In this document: piece by piece, positions 1-7,464 of the stretch
Layout: the number at the start of each line of letters is the position of its first letter
Position numbering within the stretch: position 1 is the stretch's first letter
Notes under the pieces: generated by a model
What the model was told of the DNA's origin: nothing
The model's database searches: none
What the model saw: only the letters and a program-made list of their open reading frames with translations
Program-made: the position numbers and the translations under genes
Source: Synergistaceae bacterium UBA5560
Lineage (GTDB): Bacteria > Synergistota > Synergistia > Synergistales > Aminiphilaceae
Length of the DNA stretch: 20,223 nucleotides
Direction: 5' to 3'
NCBI GenBank assembly: GCA_002425685.1
Contig: DIMS01000087.1
Location: 282-20,504, forward strand

Positions 1-422
1 GAGACGTCCTCGGCGCCGAAGATGATGAGACAGCCGTGACCGCATCCACCCTCGGTGTCCCGGGGCATCTCCGCGGAGACGATCTCCGTGTTCGTCGCCT
101 TCACCGCCTCGTCGGCGGCCATGAGCTGGGGACCTGCGCCGACGCGATCCGAGATGATCCCGATGGAGCGGAAGCGCTTGTCGATGCCCATCTTCTCGTG
201 GAGCGTCGCGTCCACATTGGCGATGACCATGCCGATGGTGTGTCCCATGGCGGTGCCGATGAACTCGGTGATGCCGATGGGCGTGAAGTTCGCCGAGGAG
301 GGCGCCTCCGCCGCAGGGGTGGGAGGAGGCGCGGTCTCGGCCCTGACCTCGGTCTTGTTCTCCGTTCCAAGGCGTTGCAGGACCTGCTCCATGACCTTTT
401 TCATCATCTCCTGTTCGTGCAT
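1..422 (-). CDS. pduB: PduB-like tandem-domain (BMC-T) microcompartment shell protein, partial
   Basis: Shell protein of a bacterial microcompartment; PduB-type proteins form pseudohexameric trimers in the facets and their N-terminal tail helps attach shell to enzyme core. The first 140 residues are visible; the C-terminal part lies beyond the left edge. After a short amphipathic start (MHEQEMMKKVMEQVLQRL) and an Ala/Pro linker comes the first BMC domain, from about residue 50, with PduB-like stretches ITEFIGTAMGHTIGMVIANVD, ADEAVKATNTEIVS and the Gly-rich MPRDTEGGCGHG. The start ATG follows a GGAGG site that overlaps the stop codon of the upstream BMC-H gene, with a 14-nt gap between the genes. 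The A-then-B order is that of pdu operons, where diol dehydratase genes come next. Assignment to the PduB family rests on recognised sequence similarity; the substrate of the compartment is inference. Confidence 0.88.
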   Translation of the reverse strand, partial: MHEQEMMKKVMEQVLQRLGTENKTEVRAETAPPPTPAAEAPSSANFTPIGITEFIGTAMGHTIGMVIANVDATLHEKMGIDKRFRSIGIISDRVGAGPQLMAADEAVKATNTEIVSAEMPRDTEGGCGHGCLIIFGAEDV

Positions 423-436
423 GGCTCAGTCGCCTC

Positions 437-736
437 CTAGCTCTCTCGTGGTGACCCCAAGTCGAGCTTGGGCATGAGTTTTTCGGTGTCCATGTGCGGG
501 CGCGGAATGACGTGGACGGACACGACCTCGCCCACTCTCTTCGCCGCCGCGGCTCCGGCATCTACGGCGGCCTTCACGGCCCCCACATCACCCCGGACCA
601 TGACAGTCACATAAGCGGACCCGATCTTCTCGTAGCCGATGAGGCGTACGTTCGCCGCCTTGACCATCGCATCGGCCGCCTCGATGGCACCGACCAGGCC
701 GCGGGTCTCGATCATTCCCAAGGCATCTCCGTTCAT
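437..736 (-). CDS. pduA: PduA/EutM-like hexameric (BMC-H) microcompartment shell protein
   Basis: A 99-residue single-BMC-domain shell protein that forms the hexagonal tiles of a microcompartment. It matches PduA closely along its length: ALGMIETRGLVGAIEAAD at the start, the edge lysine K26 in MVKAANV, the pore loop KIGSA at 37-41, RGDVGAVKAAVDAG, and the C-terminal VHVIPRPHMDTEKLMP. The pore loop has Ala41 where PduA has Gly, which could alter the central pore slightly. The start was chosen because homology begins here and a GGGAGG site lies 9 nt upstream; a longer upstream in-frame extension has no family similarity. It is the first gene of its operon, about 670 nt downstream of a promoter and behind a cobalamin riboswitch and terminator, and is followed at 14 nt by the PduB-like gene. 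Confidence 0.93.
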   Translation of the reverse strand: MNGDALGMIETRGLVGAIEAADAMVKAANVRLIGYEKIGSAYVTVMVRGDVGAVKAAVDAGAAAAKRVGEVVSVHVIPRPHMDTEKLMPKLDLGSPRES

Positions 737-1006
737 TTCACGACACCTCCCTGATGTTCCGGGGGCGCAACTTCCCCCTCGGTTCCGAACCCCTTCGCCG
801 ATCCCGCTCCGACCCGTTCCGTCGACCGGAGGATCGCACCCCCTCTCCGCCTCGCGCCGTGCGCGAAGACAAAACCCATACCGCAGACAGGGGTGCCGCA
901 CCCTGTCCCGGGCCGAAACATCCGATGCCACGTTTCTTCGTCTCATGGAACCTCGTCCGCCCTGAAAGAGGGAAGCGGTCGTGCCGGTGGCGAACGAGTC
1001 GAACAG

Positions 1007-1065
1007 GGTTTCCTCTCCCCCCTTGGTTTTCCGGAGGATCCGAAAAGCCGGGAGAGGAGAAAACC
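1007..1065 (-). repeat. Long hairpin in the leader RNA
   Basis: Outer arms 1007-1019 and 1050-1065 pair over 13 bp with a 3-nt bulge; inside, arms around 1025-1048 pair again through a near-palindrome containing GGATCC. There is no U-tract after it in the minus-strand RNA, so it is not a canonical terminator. Confidence 0.6.
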
Positions 1066-1073
1066 GGAGGAAC

Positions 1074-1101
1074 GGGGCGGCGCGGCTGATTTCGCCGCCC
1101 C
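1074..1101 (-). repeat. GC-rich hairpin in the leader RNA
   Basis: Perfect 9-bp stem GGGGCGGCG (1074-1082) with CGCCGCCCC (1093-1101) around a 10-nt loop. It lies just downstream of the riboswitch terminator and just upstream of the longer hairpin at 1007-1065. No U-tract follows. Confidence 0.6.
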
Positions 1102-1132
1102 GAGTCGTCGGGGGTGACCGTACGACTCAATC

Positions 1133-1163
1133 AAAAAAGGCCCCCGCAATTCGCGGGGGCCTT
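1133..1163 (-). terminator. Intrinsic terminator of the cobalamin riboswitch
   Basis: Perfect 11-bp stem, 1137-1147 with 1153-1163, 5-nt loop, followed on the minus strand by six Ts (1133-1138). It lies 88 nt after the riboswitch P1 stem and before the shell genes, so it is the likely expression platform. The proximal terminator arm contains CCCGCG (1152-1157), which can pair with CGCGGG at 1227-1232 in the connecting segment. Confidence 0.9.
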
Positions 1164-1251
1164 GCATTCACGAAACCGACAAGCGAAGGAGACGAAAAAT
1201 CCTCCACTTGAAACCGGTCATACCCGCCCGCGCAGGTGAACAGAACCTTCC

Positions 1252-1394
1252 CAGCCGCGGGCCGATATCCTGACTTCCGTTCATCCTACTTCCGCACCTT
1301 CCCGGAGAGAGGCTCTCCAGTGGTTCTGCGGTTTCGTCCCGGTCACAGTGGCGGGGCCGTTCCGGTTTCGCACCGGATTCCCGAACGGCGGCTG
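1252..1394 (-). promoter_or_regulatory. Cobalamin (adenosylcobalamin) riboswitch aptamer
   Basis: Reading the minus strand, the RNA has the cobalamin riboswitch landmarks in order: closing stem P1 CAGCCGC (1388-1394) with GCGGCTG (1252-1258); GGGAATCCGGTGCGAAACCGG (hairpin 1362-1376); the conserved GCCACTG core (1346-1352); variable arms; GGAAGGTGCGG; and a B12-box-like GTCAGGATATCGGCC (about 1262-1275). It lies 17 nt after a good -10 element and is followed by an intrinsic terminator. The downstream operon encodes PduA/PduB-type shell proteins, whose usual cargo enzyme needs adenosylcobalamin. Aptamer identity is by recognised consensus; ligand form and on/off direction are inference. Confidence 0.93.
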
Positions 1395-1410
1395 TTTGTC
1401 TTTGGGAAAA

Positions 1411-1439
1411 ATCGTACAAACAGAACGCCGTGGCGTCAA
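1411..1439 (-). promoter_or_regulatory. Sigma-70-like promoter of the riboswitch/microcompartment operon
   Basis: Minus strand TTGACG (1434-1439), 17-nt spacer, TACGAT (1411-1416), preceded by an A-rich run that resembles an UP element. Predicted transcription start near 1404, about 10 nt before the riboswitch P1 stem. Confidence 0.8.
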
Positions 1440-1537
1440 TGCGTTTTTTTTGCTCAAGTCGTGTGCCTGTTTCAGTTTTGAAGAGAGTCTTTATGACAAT
1501 TCAAAGAAAACTTTTTTCAAGGACGGGAGGTGTGGTC

Positions 1538-1566
1538 AAAAAAACAAAAGGCATTTTGCGCATGCC
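1538..1566 (-). terminator. Intrinsic terminator of the four-gene operon 1687-7464
   Basis: Minus-strand stem GGCAT (1562-1566) with ATGCC (1550-1554) and a 7-nt loop, followed by TTTTGTTTTTTT (1538-1549). It lies about 120 nt after the stop of the PaaK-like gene. The rest of 1440-1686 shows nothing else I can support. Confidence 0.82.
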
Positions 1567-1686
1567 GTCACCGGAGGAAAACGCTCCAGAGATGGTGAAG
1601 CCCTACGAGTTCTCGTTTCCTACGAGCCGAACGCGAGCATTTGTCCGAGTTCCTTTTCAAGCGAAACCACCGAGAATTTTGTTTGC

Positions 1687-3099
1687 TCACGCCAGATACC
1701 GGATCTTGAAGCTCGCGGGGGTCATGATCTCCTCTCTCCGAACGAAGCGGATTCGAGGTGTCGCCGCGTCGGGATCCTTGGCCATCAGCTCCGGATAGAT
1801 GCCCCCCTGGCGTTCGAGCAGGCCCCGGGCAACGGCATCCGCGATGGCTCCGGCGTCGAGATCCGGTGCCTCAGGACAGGGCACGACGGCGATTTCCAGG
1901 CGGGGATCGCCGTGTTCGTTCTCGACGCGACGCATCTGGAACTCTCCGGTGACGCGTTCGGAGAGATAGGGCGTTTCCTCGAAGATGGTTTTGATCTTCG
2001 TGACGAAGATCTTCGCGCCGAAGAAGGTAAGCCCGTCGTTGCGCCCCGAAACGAGGACGAAGGGCTGCTTGGACGCCGAAGCCGGATCGAATCCCCGCTC
2101 CGCCAGCAGTGCGTGAGGGTCCAGGCCGTGTCGCGCCATTGTGTCCATCATCGCCTCGTACTCCAGCACGAACCCTGCGTCGCCCGAGCGGTAGCGCACG
2201 AGCGGCACCGCATTGTGACGGGTCATGACCAGTTCGCCCTCCACGGATTCGATGAAGATGTCCGACGGGGAGTACTGGCAGATGGTGGGCATGGTCTCGA
2301 AGCCGAACACGTCTCCGAGCAGGTTGCGCTCGGCGAGGAGCCGCTTGATGGCGACGCAGAGGAGGGTTTCCTTGCCGGCGCTTCGGAAATCCGTGGCACC
2401 GTAGCCGGAACTCACCGACGTGAGGTCGCCGTAGGTGTAGCCGAGGAGTTCGTTCATGCGGTCCCGGAAGGTCTCGGAATACCCTTCGCCGATGAGGCGG
2501 AGCTTAATGCGGAGGTCCTTCACAGGAATGCCTCGGGCGATGGCGGTTTCGATGATGTTCTTGCCCGTGGCTCCGTAAGAGAAGAGGATGGTCTGTTCAA
2601 AGTGTGGAGCGAATTCTCCCAGGACTTCCACGCACTCCGCCTCGTCGCGTCCGGGGGTGAGCAGGGTGATGCATCCTGTTTCGATGCCGATGGCCCGGAA
2701 GACGTAGGCGAAGAGTGCGCCGCTCAGGTTTCCTCCCATGAGAAGCCCCAGTACCACCAGGGTGGATGTGCGGCTCACGGCATATTTCTGTTCGAGTTCC
2801 TCCAGGGTGCGCTGCCAATAGCCCTGTTCGACTTCCCGGAGGATGGGCCAGTAGAGATGTTTGCCCGACGACCCCGAGCTGTGGGCGATCATGTGCTTGC
2901 CCTTGAGGGTCCCGTCGAGGCAGCGGTCCGTCAGCGGATAGGCGCGGATGTAATTCGTTTTGTCCATCAGAGGGAGCGTCGCAAAGGTCTCCATATCGGG
3001 GATCTCGGGAACGGTGCCGTACTGCTCCTGGAGAAAACGCCGGTAGGCGGGAACCCGCGCCACGGCGGTGGCGTACACATCGAGCGGAAGAGGTTTCAT
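1687..3099 (-). CDS. PaaK-like adenylate-forming enzyme (phenylacetate-CoA ligase family)
   Basis: A 470-residue member of the phenylacetate-CoA ligase branch of the adenylate-forming superfamily: it would activate a carboxylic acid with ATP and pass the acyl group to CoA or another acceptor. Visible core motifs are the phosphate loop HSSGSSGK (73-80), SGYGATD (231-237), YRSGD (303-307) and the hinge/ribose region SGRNDGLTFFGAKIF (351-365). The substrate cannot be read from the sequence; a phenylacetate role is not supported because no paa genes are nearby. ATG at 3099 was chosen because the upstream extension begins with a GTG and has no family match; an AGGAAAGGA site lies about 13 nt upstream, which is rather far. 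It is the last gene of the operon, 138 nt after the racemase-like gene, and is followed by a strong terminator. Confidence 0.85.
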   Translation of the reverse strand: MKPLPLDVYATAVARVPAYRRFLQEQYGTVPEIPDMETFATLPLMDKTNYIRAYPLTDRCLDGTLKGKHMIAHSSGSSGKHLYWPILREVEQGYWQRTLEELEQKYAVSRTSTLVVLGLLMGGNLSGALFAYVFRAIGIETGCITLLTPGRDEAECVEVLGEFAPHFEQTILFSYGATGKNIIETAIARGIPVKDLRIKLRLIGEGYSETFRDRMNELLGYTYGDLTSVSSGYGATDFRSAGKETLLCVAIKRLLAERNLLGDVFGFETMPTICQYSPSDIFIESVEGELVMTRHNAVPLVRYRSGDAGFVLEYEAMMDTMARHGLDPHALLAERGFDPASASKQPFVLVSGRNDGLTFFGAKIFVTKIKTIFEETPYLSERVTGEFQMRRVENEHGDPRLEIAVVPCPEAPDLDAGAIADAVARGLLERQGGIYPELMAKDPDAATPRIRFVRREEIMTPASFKIRYLA

Positions 3100-3237
3100 G
3101 ACAGTCTCACAGTCCTTTCCTGCCGCATGGACATGGGCATGCGGCTTCTCGGTTCGCACCGCCTCGGGCCGTCCGGTTCGGCGTCCTTCGGCGCGTTTCG
3201 GTTTTCGGGCGGCAATGGTCTTTGGGGGAGCGTCCGT

Positions 3238-4485
3238 TCATGGGGTTTCGGTCTCTTCGGTGAGATCGAGCTCGCCCAGGCCCCAGCCCACGCCCTGGGG
3301 AACGGTGAGGCGTCCCTCCTCGTAACGGGGTGATTCAGCCACGTTCTTCACGTAGTAGGGCGCCTGGGAAACATGATCTCCCGGCAGGTTTACCTCGGAC
3401 CTGGAGCTGAAGTGCACGTTGGCGGTCTTTCCCAGGGCGGATTCATGCATGCCTCCGCACCAGACGGACACTCCCGAGGCCGCGCAGAGCACGGCGATCC
3501 GGATCGCCTCCAGATACCCTCCCACCCGGGGGGGTTTCACATTGATCACCAGCCGGGACGGTCCGGAGTACTGCTTCCACAGCGCGATGGCCTGGCGGGC
3601 GTGCACGGCGTGGAGGATGCTCTCATCCAGGCAGATGGGCGTGGACAGGTGGGCGAGCCGGACGGCGTGGTCGAAGATGTCGTCGTTTCTGCCCGGTTGT
3701 TCGATCATCATGAGATCGAAGGCGTCAAGTTCCTTGAGCCGCGCCAGATGTTCCGGGTTCAGCAGGTCGTAGGCGGCGTTGGCGTCCACCTGGAGCCGGA
3801 GGGAAGGATAGCGTTTCCGGATGGCCTCCACGATGGCGAGATCCCGTCCGGGCTTCACTTTCACCTTGACTCGGGCGATGTGCATCTCCTCCACGGCTAC
3901 GGCCACTTTCCGGAGCACGTCCTCCACCGTGGGTTCGAGCCCCACGCTCGTGCCCGCCTCGACATCGCTCTTGGTTCCCCCCCAGAGGCGGAAGACCGGA
4001 ACGCCCCGCAGCCGTGCCCGGGCATCCCAGTAGGCACCCTCCACACCGGCCTTGGCCATGGCGTGTCCCACGATCCAACGATATCGCCCCAGAAAGGACT
4101 CCACTCCCGTCACCGGGGCGAGACCCGGTGCGGCGGCGCCGTCCGCCTCGTCCACGCTCTTTCCCGTGAGAGAGGCGGTGAGGTAGCCCAGCGCAACCTC
4201 GACACTGCGGTGGCATTCATAGTCGTACCAGGGTGCGGAGAGGGGGGAGCACTCCCCGATTCCCGTCACGGTGGTGCCGTCCTCGGTGCGGAAGGTGATC
4301 GCCGGAAAATGGCGCACCAGAGAATCGAAACGACCGAAGGATGTCTCGAAGGGGATGCGAAGGGTCATGCGGCGCGAGAAAACCCGGATTTTCTCCAGAA
4401 AAAGCGGCCCATCGTCGTCGAGGATGCCGAGAAACGCCGGGGTGAGGCTCCGTTCGTCCAGGATCGTCTCCTTTTGCGGGTTCAT
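3238..4485 (-). CDS. Enolase-superfamily enzyme, N-acylamino-acid racemase / o-succinylbenzoate synthase family
   Basis: A 415-residue MLE-subgroup enolase-superfamily enzyme. The N-terminal capping domain contains RIPFETSFG (43-51); the barrel carries the K-x-K motif at 207/209 (RVKVKVKPG), metal ligands D234 (VDAN), E262 (MIEQP) and D287 (CLDES), and the opposing base K317 in NVKPPRVGG. The segment WCGGMHESALGK (342-353) is typical of NSAR/OSBS proteins. With no menaquinone genes nearby, epimerisation of N-acylamino acids or a related substrate is more likely than OSBS activity, but that is inference. It has about 28 extra N-terminal residues compared with most relatives; the start is supported by a GGAAAGGA site 8 nt upstream. 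It lies 55 nt downstream of the MFS gene. Confidence 0.86.
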   Translation of the reverse strand: MNPQKETILDERSLTPAFLGILDDDGPLFLEKIRVFSRRMTLRIPFETSFGRFDSLVRHFPAITFRTEDGTTVTGIGECSPLSAPWYDYECHRSVEVALGYLTASLTGKSVDEADGAAAPGLAPVTGVESFLGRYRWIVGHAMAKAGVEGAYWDARARLRGVPVFRLWGGTKSDVEAGTSVGLEPTVEDVLRKVAVAVEEMHIARVKVKVKPGRDLAIVEAIRKRYPSLRLQVDANAAYDLLNPEHLARLKELDAFDLMMIEQPGRNDDIFDHAVRLAHLSTPICLDESILHAVHARQAIALWKQYSGPSRLVINVKPPRVGGYLEAIRIAVLCAASGVSVWCGGMHESALGKTANVHFSSRSEVNLPGDHVSQAPYYVKNVAESPRYEEGRLTVPQGVGWGLGELDLTEETETP

Positions 4486-4540
4486 ACGATCAGTCCTTTC
4501 CGCTGTCCGTCACGAGGTGTCGTCCGAATTTCGGAATGTC

Positions 4541-5992
4541 TCAAGGTTTCGCACGCAGCGGAGTCTCTTCGGGCGAGAGGTTGCGTGCGCTCTCTTCCGT
4601 GTCGCTTTCCTCTGCGCCGGAGGAGCGGCTCCGTTTGAGGGAGAGCACCATCCCGGCCAGGCAGATGCCGGTGAAGATGGCATAGCAGAGCTTGGTGGCC
4701 CGGAGCATGTCGTCGTACTTCTCCGGAGGAATGCCCTTTACTTGCCCCAGCAGGAGGAGCAGCATGCTGCCGCAGAGGATGACGCTGCACTGCATGCCGA
4801 GGTTGCGCATGATGGAGTTCGATGCCGCCGCCATACCGCGTTTGTTCACCGGAACGGATTCAAGGATGATGCTCGTGTTCGGCGCGGAGAAGAAGGAAAT
4901 GCCCGTGCCGATGAGGGCAAGGGCACCGTAGATGACGACGAAGGGCGTCGTGGTGGAGAGCCAGGAAAGGGCGAAGAGTGCCAGGGCGATCATGGCCATG
5001 CCCAAGGACGCCACGAGGGAAGGGGCGATGCGGGACGCGATGAAACCCGCCAGGGGTGAGAAGAAGATCTGCATGAGCGGTTGAAAGAGCGTGATTTTTC
5101 CCGTTTCCATGGGAGAGAGCCCTCGGTTGCACTGGAGATACAGGGGCAGGAGATACTGGGAACCATAGGTGGCCATGAAGTTCAGGAACACTGCGATGTT
5201 CGCCATGGCGAAGACTTTGTTGGACAGAAAGAGGCGCATGTCGTAGATGGGATGCGCGGTGCGTTTCTGGTGTCGCACGAAGAACGCCAGGGTGACGACG
5301 CTGAGCAGGAGCAGCAGTTTTCCCGGAGTAGTGGCCTGCTGATTCGCTCCGGTCTGCAGGCTGATGAGCATCACTGCGTAGGTGAGAATCCCGGGGATGT
5401 CGAGCCCTCGGGGTTCTTTCCGGGGGCGCTCCGAGTTTGGCACAAAAAGGAAGAGAACCACGAAGGCCAGGGCACAGCTTATGGCCGCGCTGGTGAAAAT
5501 GCTCCGCCAGCCGAAGAGTTCCGTGAGGACGCCTCCCACGAAATTGCCCACGGAGTTGCCGAAGTAGACCAAGCCGGAGAGGATGCCCAGGGCGGTGGTG
5601 CGGTACTCTTTGGGGATCGCCGTGGTGATGATGGGTGTGTTGGAGACCACCAGCAGGGCCGATCCTACCCCCTGTAAGCCCCGGAGCACCAGAAGAGAGG
5701 TAAAGTCCCGGGCGAGGAGGGGAACGAGAAGGTTCGACACGGTGAAGAAGGCGCAGCCGAAGAGGAGTGTCCGCTTGGGTCCGTAGGTGTCGGAGAGCTT
5801 GCCGAAAGGAACGATGCAGAGGCTTGAACAGAGCAGGTACAACGACGCCAGAAGGCTCAGGTTTGCGGGATTGACGGCGAACTCCGCGCCGATGGTCTTG
5901 AGGGCGATGTTCACCGACGAGGAGAGATAGGTGGAGAGAAAGGACGTAAGCCCCGTGGCGAGGATAACGCCGAGAATACGCCCCTTCGTCAT
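4541..5992 (-). CDS. MFS transporter, DHA2 (EmrB/QacA-like) family
   Basis: A 483-residue inner-membrane drug/metabolite:proton antiporter. Its length and its many hydrophobic segments fit the 14-helix DHA2 group. The motif-A loop GKLSDTYGPKR (64-74) lies between helices 2 and 3, and an antiporter motif-C-like GNSVGNFVGG (145-154) lies in helix 5. The C-terminal tail, from about 455, is polar and charged. Its ATG overlaps the stop of the upstream ATPase/GNAT gene in an ATGA junction (4-nt overlap), a strong sign of translational coupling. The NSAR-like gene follows at 55 nt. Being coupled to a modifying enzyme suggests that it exports the product of this operon. Confidence 0.9.
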   Translation of the reverse strand: MTKGRILGVILATGLTSFLSTYLSSSVNIALKTIGAEFAVNPANLSLLASLYLLCSSLCIVPFGKLSDTYGPKRTLLFGCAFFTVSNLLVPLLARDFTSLLVLRGLQGVGSALLVVSNTPIITTAIPKEYRTTALGILSGLVYFGNSVGNFVGGVLTELFGWRSIFTSAAISCALAFVVLFLFVPNSERPRKEPRGLDIPGILTYAVMLISLQTGANQQATTPGKLLLLLSVVTLAFFVRHQKRTAHPIYDMRLFLSNKVFAMANIAVFLNFMATYGSQYLLPLYLQCNRGLSPMETGKITLFQPLMQIFFSPLAGFIASRIAPSLVASLGMAMIALALFALSWLSTTTPFVVIYGALALIGTGISFFSAPNTSIILESVPVNKRGMAAASNSIMRNLGMQCSVILCGSMLLLLLGQVKGIPPEKYDDMLRATKLCYAIFTGICLAGMVLSLKRSRSSGAEESDTEESARNLSPEETPLRAKP

Positions 5993-7464
5993 TTTTTTGT
6001 CTCTGTGAAGAGGTGTGGTGCCTCGCTCTTGACGAAGGCGAGGATTGCCTTGGCAGAATTCTGGTGCAGCAGGATTTTCGTCTCGTCAAGGGTGATGCCG
6101 TTCAGGAGCTGCATCTGCAGGGCGTCATGGCCGTCCTTCGTGCTCTCGGGAAAGATTCCCGAATAGACGAAACCGAGCCGGGCCGCTTCTTCGGCGAGGA
6201 GGGGAGCACCCGGATCCTCCAGGTCGATGGAGAGCACCGCACAGGCCACCCCCTGCTCAAGAAGGAGTTCCGTGTAGGCCGCCATTTTGTGCCGTGCCGT
6301 TGCCCCTCCCCGAGCCCCAAGGACCGCTCGGTTCCACGTGAGATCCCTCGTGGTGGTCACCAGGTCCTCCCCCGGCTCAGCCGTCCCGGAAAGGTCCTCC
6401 GAGGGGGACATGTCGAGCCATCCGTAGGAGGTGAGGATCATCTCCCGATAGCGTTCGGGGAGAAACAGCGTTCGGGGTGTCCGGGGGATGCACTGTTTGT
6501 AGTTGAGGGCCGTAGTGACCCTCTCTCCGGGCGTCGCGCCCTCGACGAAGACGGCGGGGCTGGAGGCGAGGCGGAGGCCCACAGTGCGGCGCCCCTCCCG
6601 TTCACTGATCTTCTGGGTCGCCACGTGATTCGTGACGGAGAGGGAATAGAGGGACGAAAGGCCGCAGCGGGCCGCATCGTCGTGAGCACAGCGGGAAAGA
6701 GCCTGGAAAACGCCTCCTCCGCGGCATTCGGGACGGACGAAGGCGGCACCCATTTCGGCGGTGCTATCCCCGGGGTGCTTTCGGATGATGGCGTAGTGGC
6801 CGAAGACTGTTCCCGCCTCATCCACGGCGATCCAGGAGCGCATCTGCCCCGAAAGATTCCACGCCAACAACTCCAGAGGATAGTAGATCACGTCCTTGTA
6901 GGCGTAGCGATAGATGTCGAAGGCACAGGCGGCGACGGCGAAGGCGTCCTCCTCCGTCCGCACGGTGCGGTAGGAGAGTGCGCCCACGGGAATGGGCGCG
7001 GAGGATGTGGCGACGAAGCAGGCGGATTCGGTATCCGCGATGGGAGAGGGAAGGTGTTTGGTCATGGTGAGTTCCTGTCCCTCTTTTTCCACATAGCGCC
7101 ACTGGATGCTGTCCATGAGACGGCGGATGAGAAACGTGCCCAGTCCCTCCAGGATTCCGCTGGACACATCCTCGGGCCGGAAGGTGGGAAGGCGGTGGAA
7201 ATCGAAGGGTCTTCCAGGAGCGAGGACCGTGATGTGCAGGGCGTCGAAATCGAAGACGATCCGGACGCGCACGTCCTCTCCCATCTCTCCCGGTTTCGCG
7301 GAGGCGAAAAGCTGAAGAAGCCCTTCCTCCACGGCGAGTTCCACGTCGAGGCGGATTTTTTCCGCCACGCCCAGGCTCTCGCAGGCTCCGGTGATGAAGC
7401 GTTGCGTGGCGAAAAAGCTTGTCAGATGCTGGGGAACACGTAACTCCGCTTGGTAGATGCTCAT
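5989..7464 (-). CDS. RsbW-like ATPase domain fused to GNAT acetyltransferase
   Basis: A 491-residue two-domain cytoplasmic protein. Residues 1-140 have the fold pattern of an anti-sigma-factor-type GHKL ATPase (HATPase_c_2): VELAVEEGLLQLF (41-53) at the N-box position, APGRPFD (82-88) at the G1 position, and a well-kept G2-like GLGTFLIRRLMDSIQWRY (107-124). The N-box Asn is replaced by Gln51 and the G1 Asp by Ala82, so kinase activity is doubtful. Residues about 165-305 form a GNAT domain with the acyl-CoA loop PECRGGG (245-251). The C-terminal 180 residues are unassigned. The start ATG at 7464 was chosen because similarity begins at once (YQAELRVPQHL); an AAGGAG site lies 12 nt upstream. It is the first gene of the operon and its stop overlaps the MFS start. 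The acyl acceptor is unknown. Confidence 0.8.
   Translation of the reverse strand: MSIYQAELRVPQHLTSFFATQRFITGACESLGVAEKIRLDVELAVEEGLLQLFASAKPGEMGEDVRVRIVFDFDALHITVLAPGRPFDFHRLPTFRPEDVSSGILEGLGTFLIRRLMDSIQWRYVEKEGQELTMTKHLPSPIADTESACFVATSSAPIPVGALSYRTVRTEEDAFAVAACAFDIYRYAYKDVIYYPLELLAWNLSGQMRSWIAVDEAGTVFGHYAIIRKHPGDSTAEMGAAFVRPECRGGGVFQALSRCAHDDAARCGLSSLYSLSVTNHVATQKISEREGRRTVGLRLASSPAVFVEGATPGERVTTALNYKQCIPRTPRTLFLPERYREMILTSYGWLDMSPSEDLSGTAEPGEDLVTTTRDLTWNRAVLGARGGATARHKMAAYTELLLEQGVACAVLSIDLEDPGAPLLAEEAARLGFVYSGIFPESTKDGHDALQMQLLNGITLDETKILLHQNSAKAILAFVKSEAPHLFTETKK

Larger units (their letters stand above)
737..1132 (-). other. Long non-coding structured 5' leader of the microcompartment operon
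   Basis: About 400 nt between the riboswitch terminator and the first shell gene. No convincing gene is present on either strand; the open frames are Arg/Pro-rich with no family resemblance and no ribosome binding site. It contains two strong hairpins at 1007-1065 and 1074-1101 and a weaker one near 887-909. Its purpose is not known; it could be another regulatory RNA layer or simply an extended leader. Confidence 0.55.

Noticed and set aside
737..946. N-terminal extension of the BMC-H gene up to 946
   Set aside because: The extra 70 residues are Arg/Gly-rich and absent from PduA-type proteins; the internal ATG at 736 has a good ribosome site.
1007..1101. Tandem leader hairpins considered as an ANTAR-binding dual hairpin
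   Set aside because: The loops are not the expected hexanucleotides with A and G at the set positions, so an ANTAR assignment cannot be supported by eye.
1348..3333. Long open frame (661 codons) on the plus strand
   Set aside because: It lies antisense to the PaaK-like gene, has no family resemblance, and starts inside the cobalamin riboswitch; such mirror frames are common in GC-rich DNA.
3373..4638. Plus-strand frame (421 codons) opposite the racemase-like gene
   Set aside because: Antisense shadow of a gene with all catalytic motifs intact; no ribosome site or family match.
6013..7443. Long plus-strand frame (476 codons) opposite the ATPase/GNAT gene
   Set aside because: Gly/Arg/Glu-rich composition with no domains; the opposite strand encodes recognisable motifs throughout.
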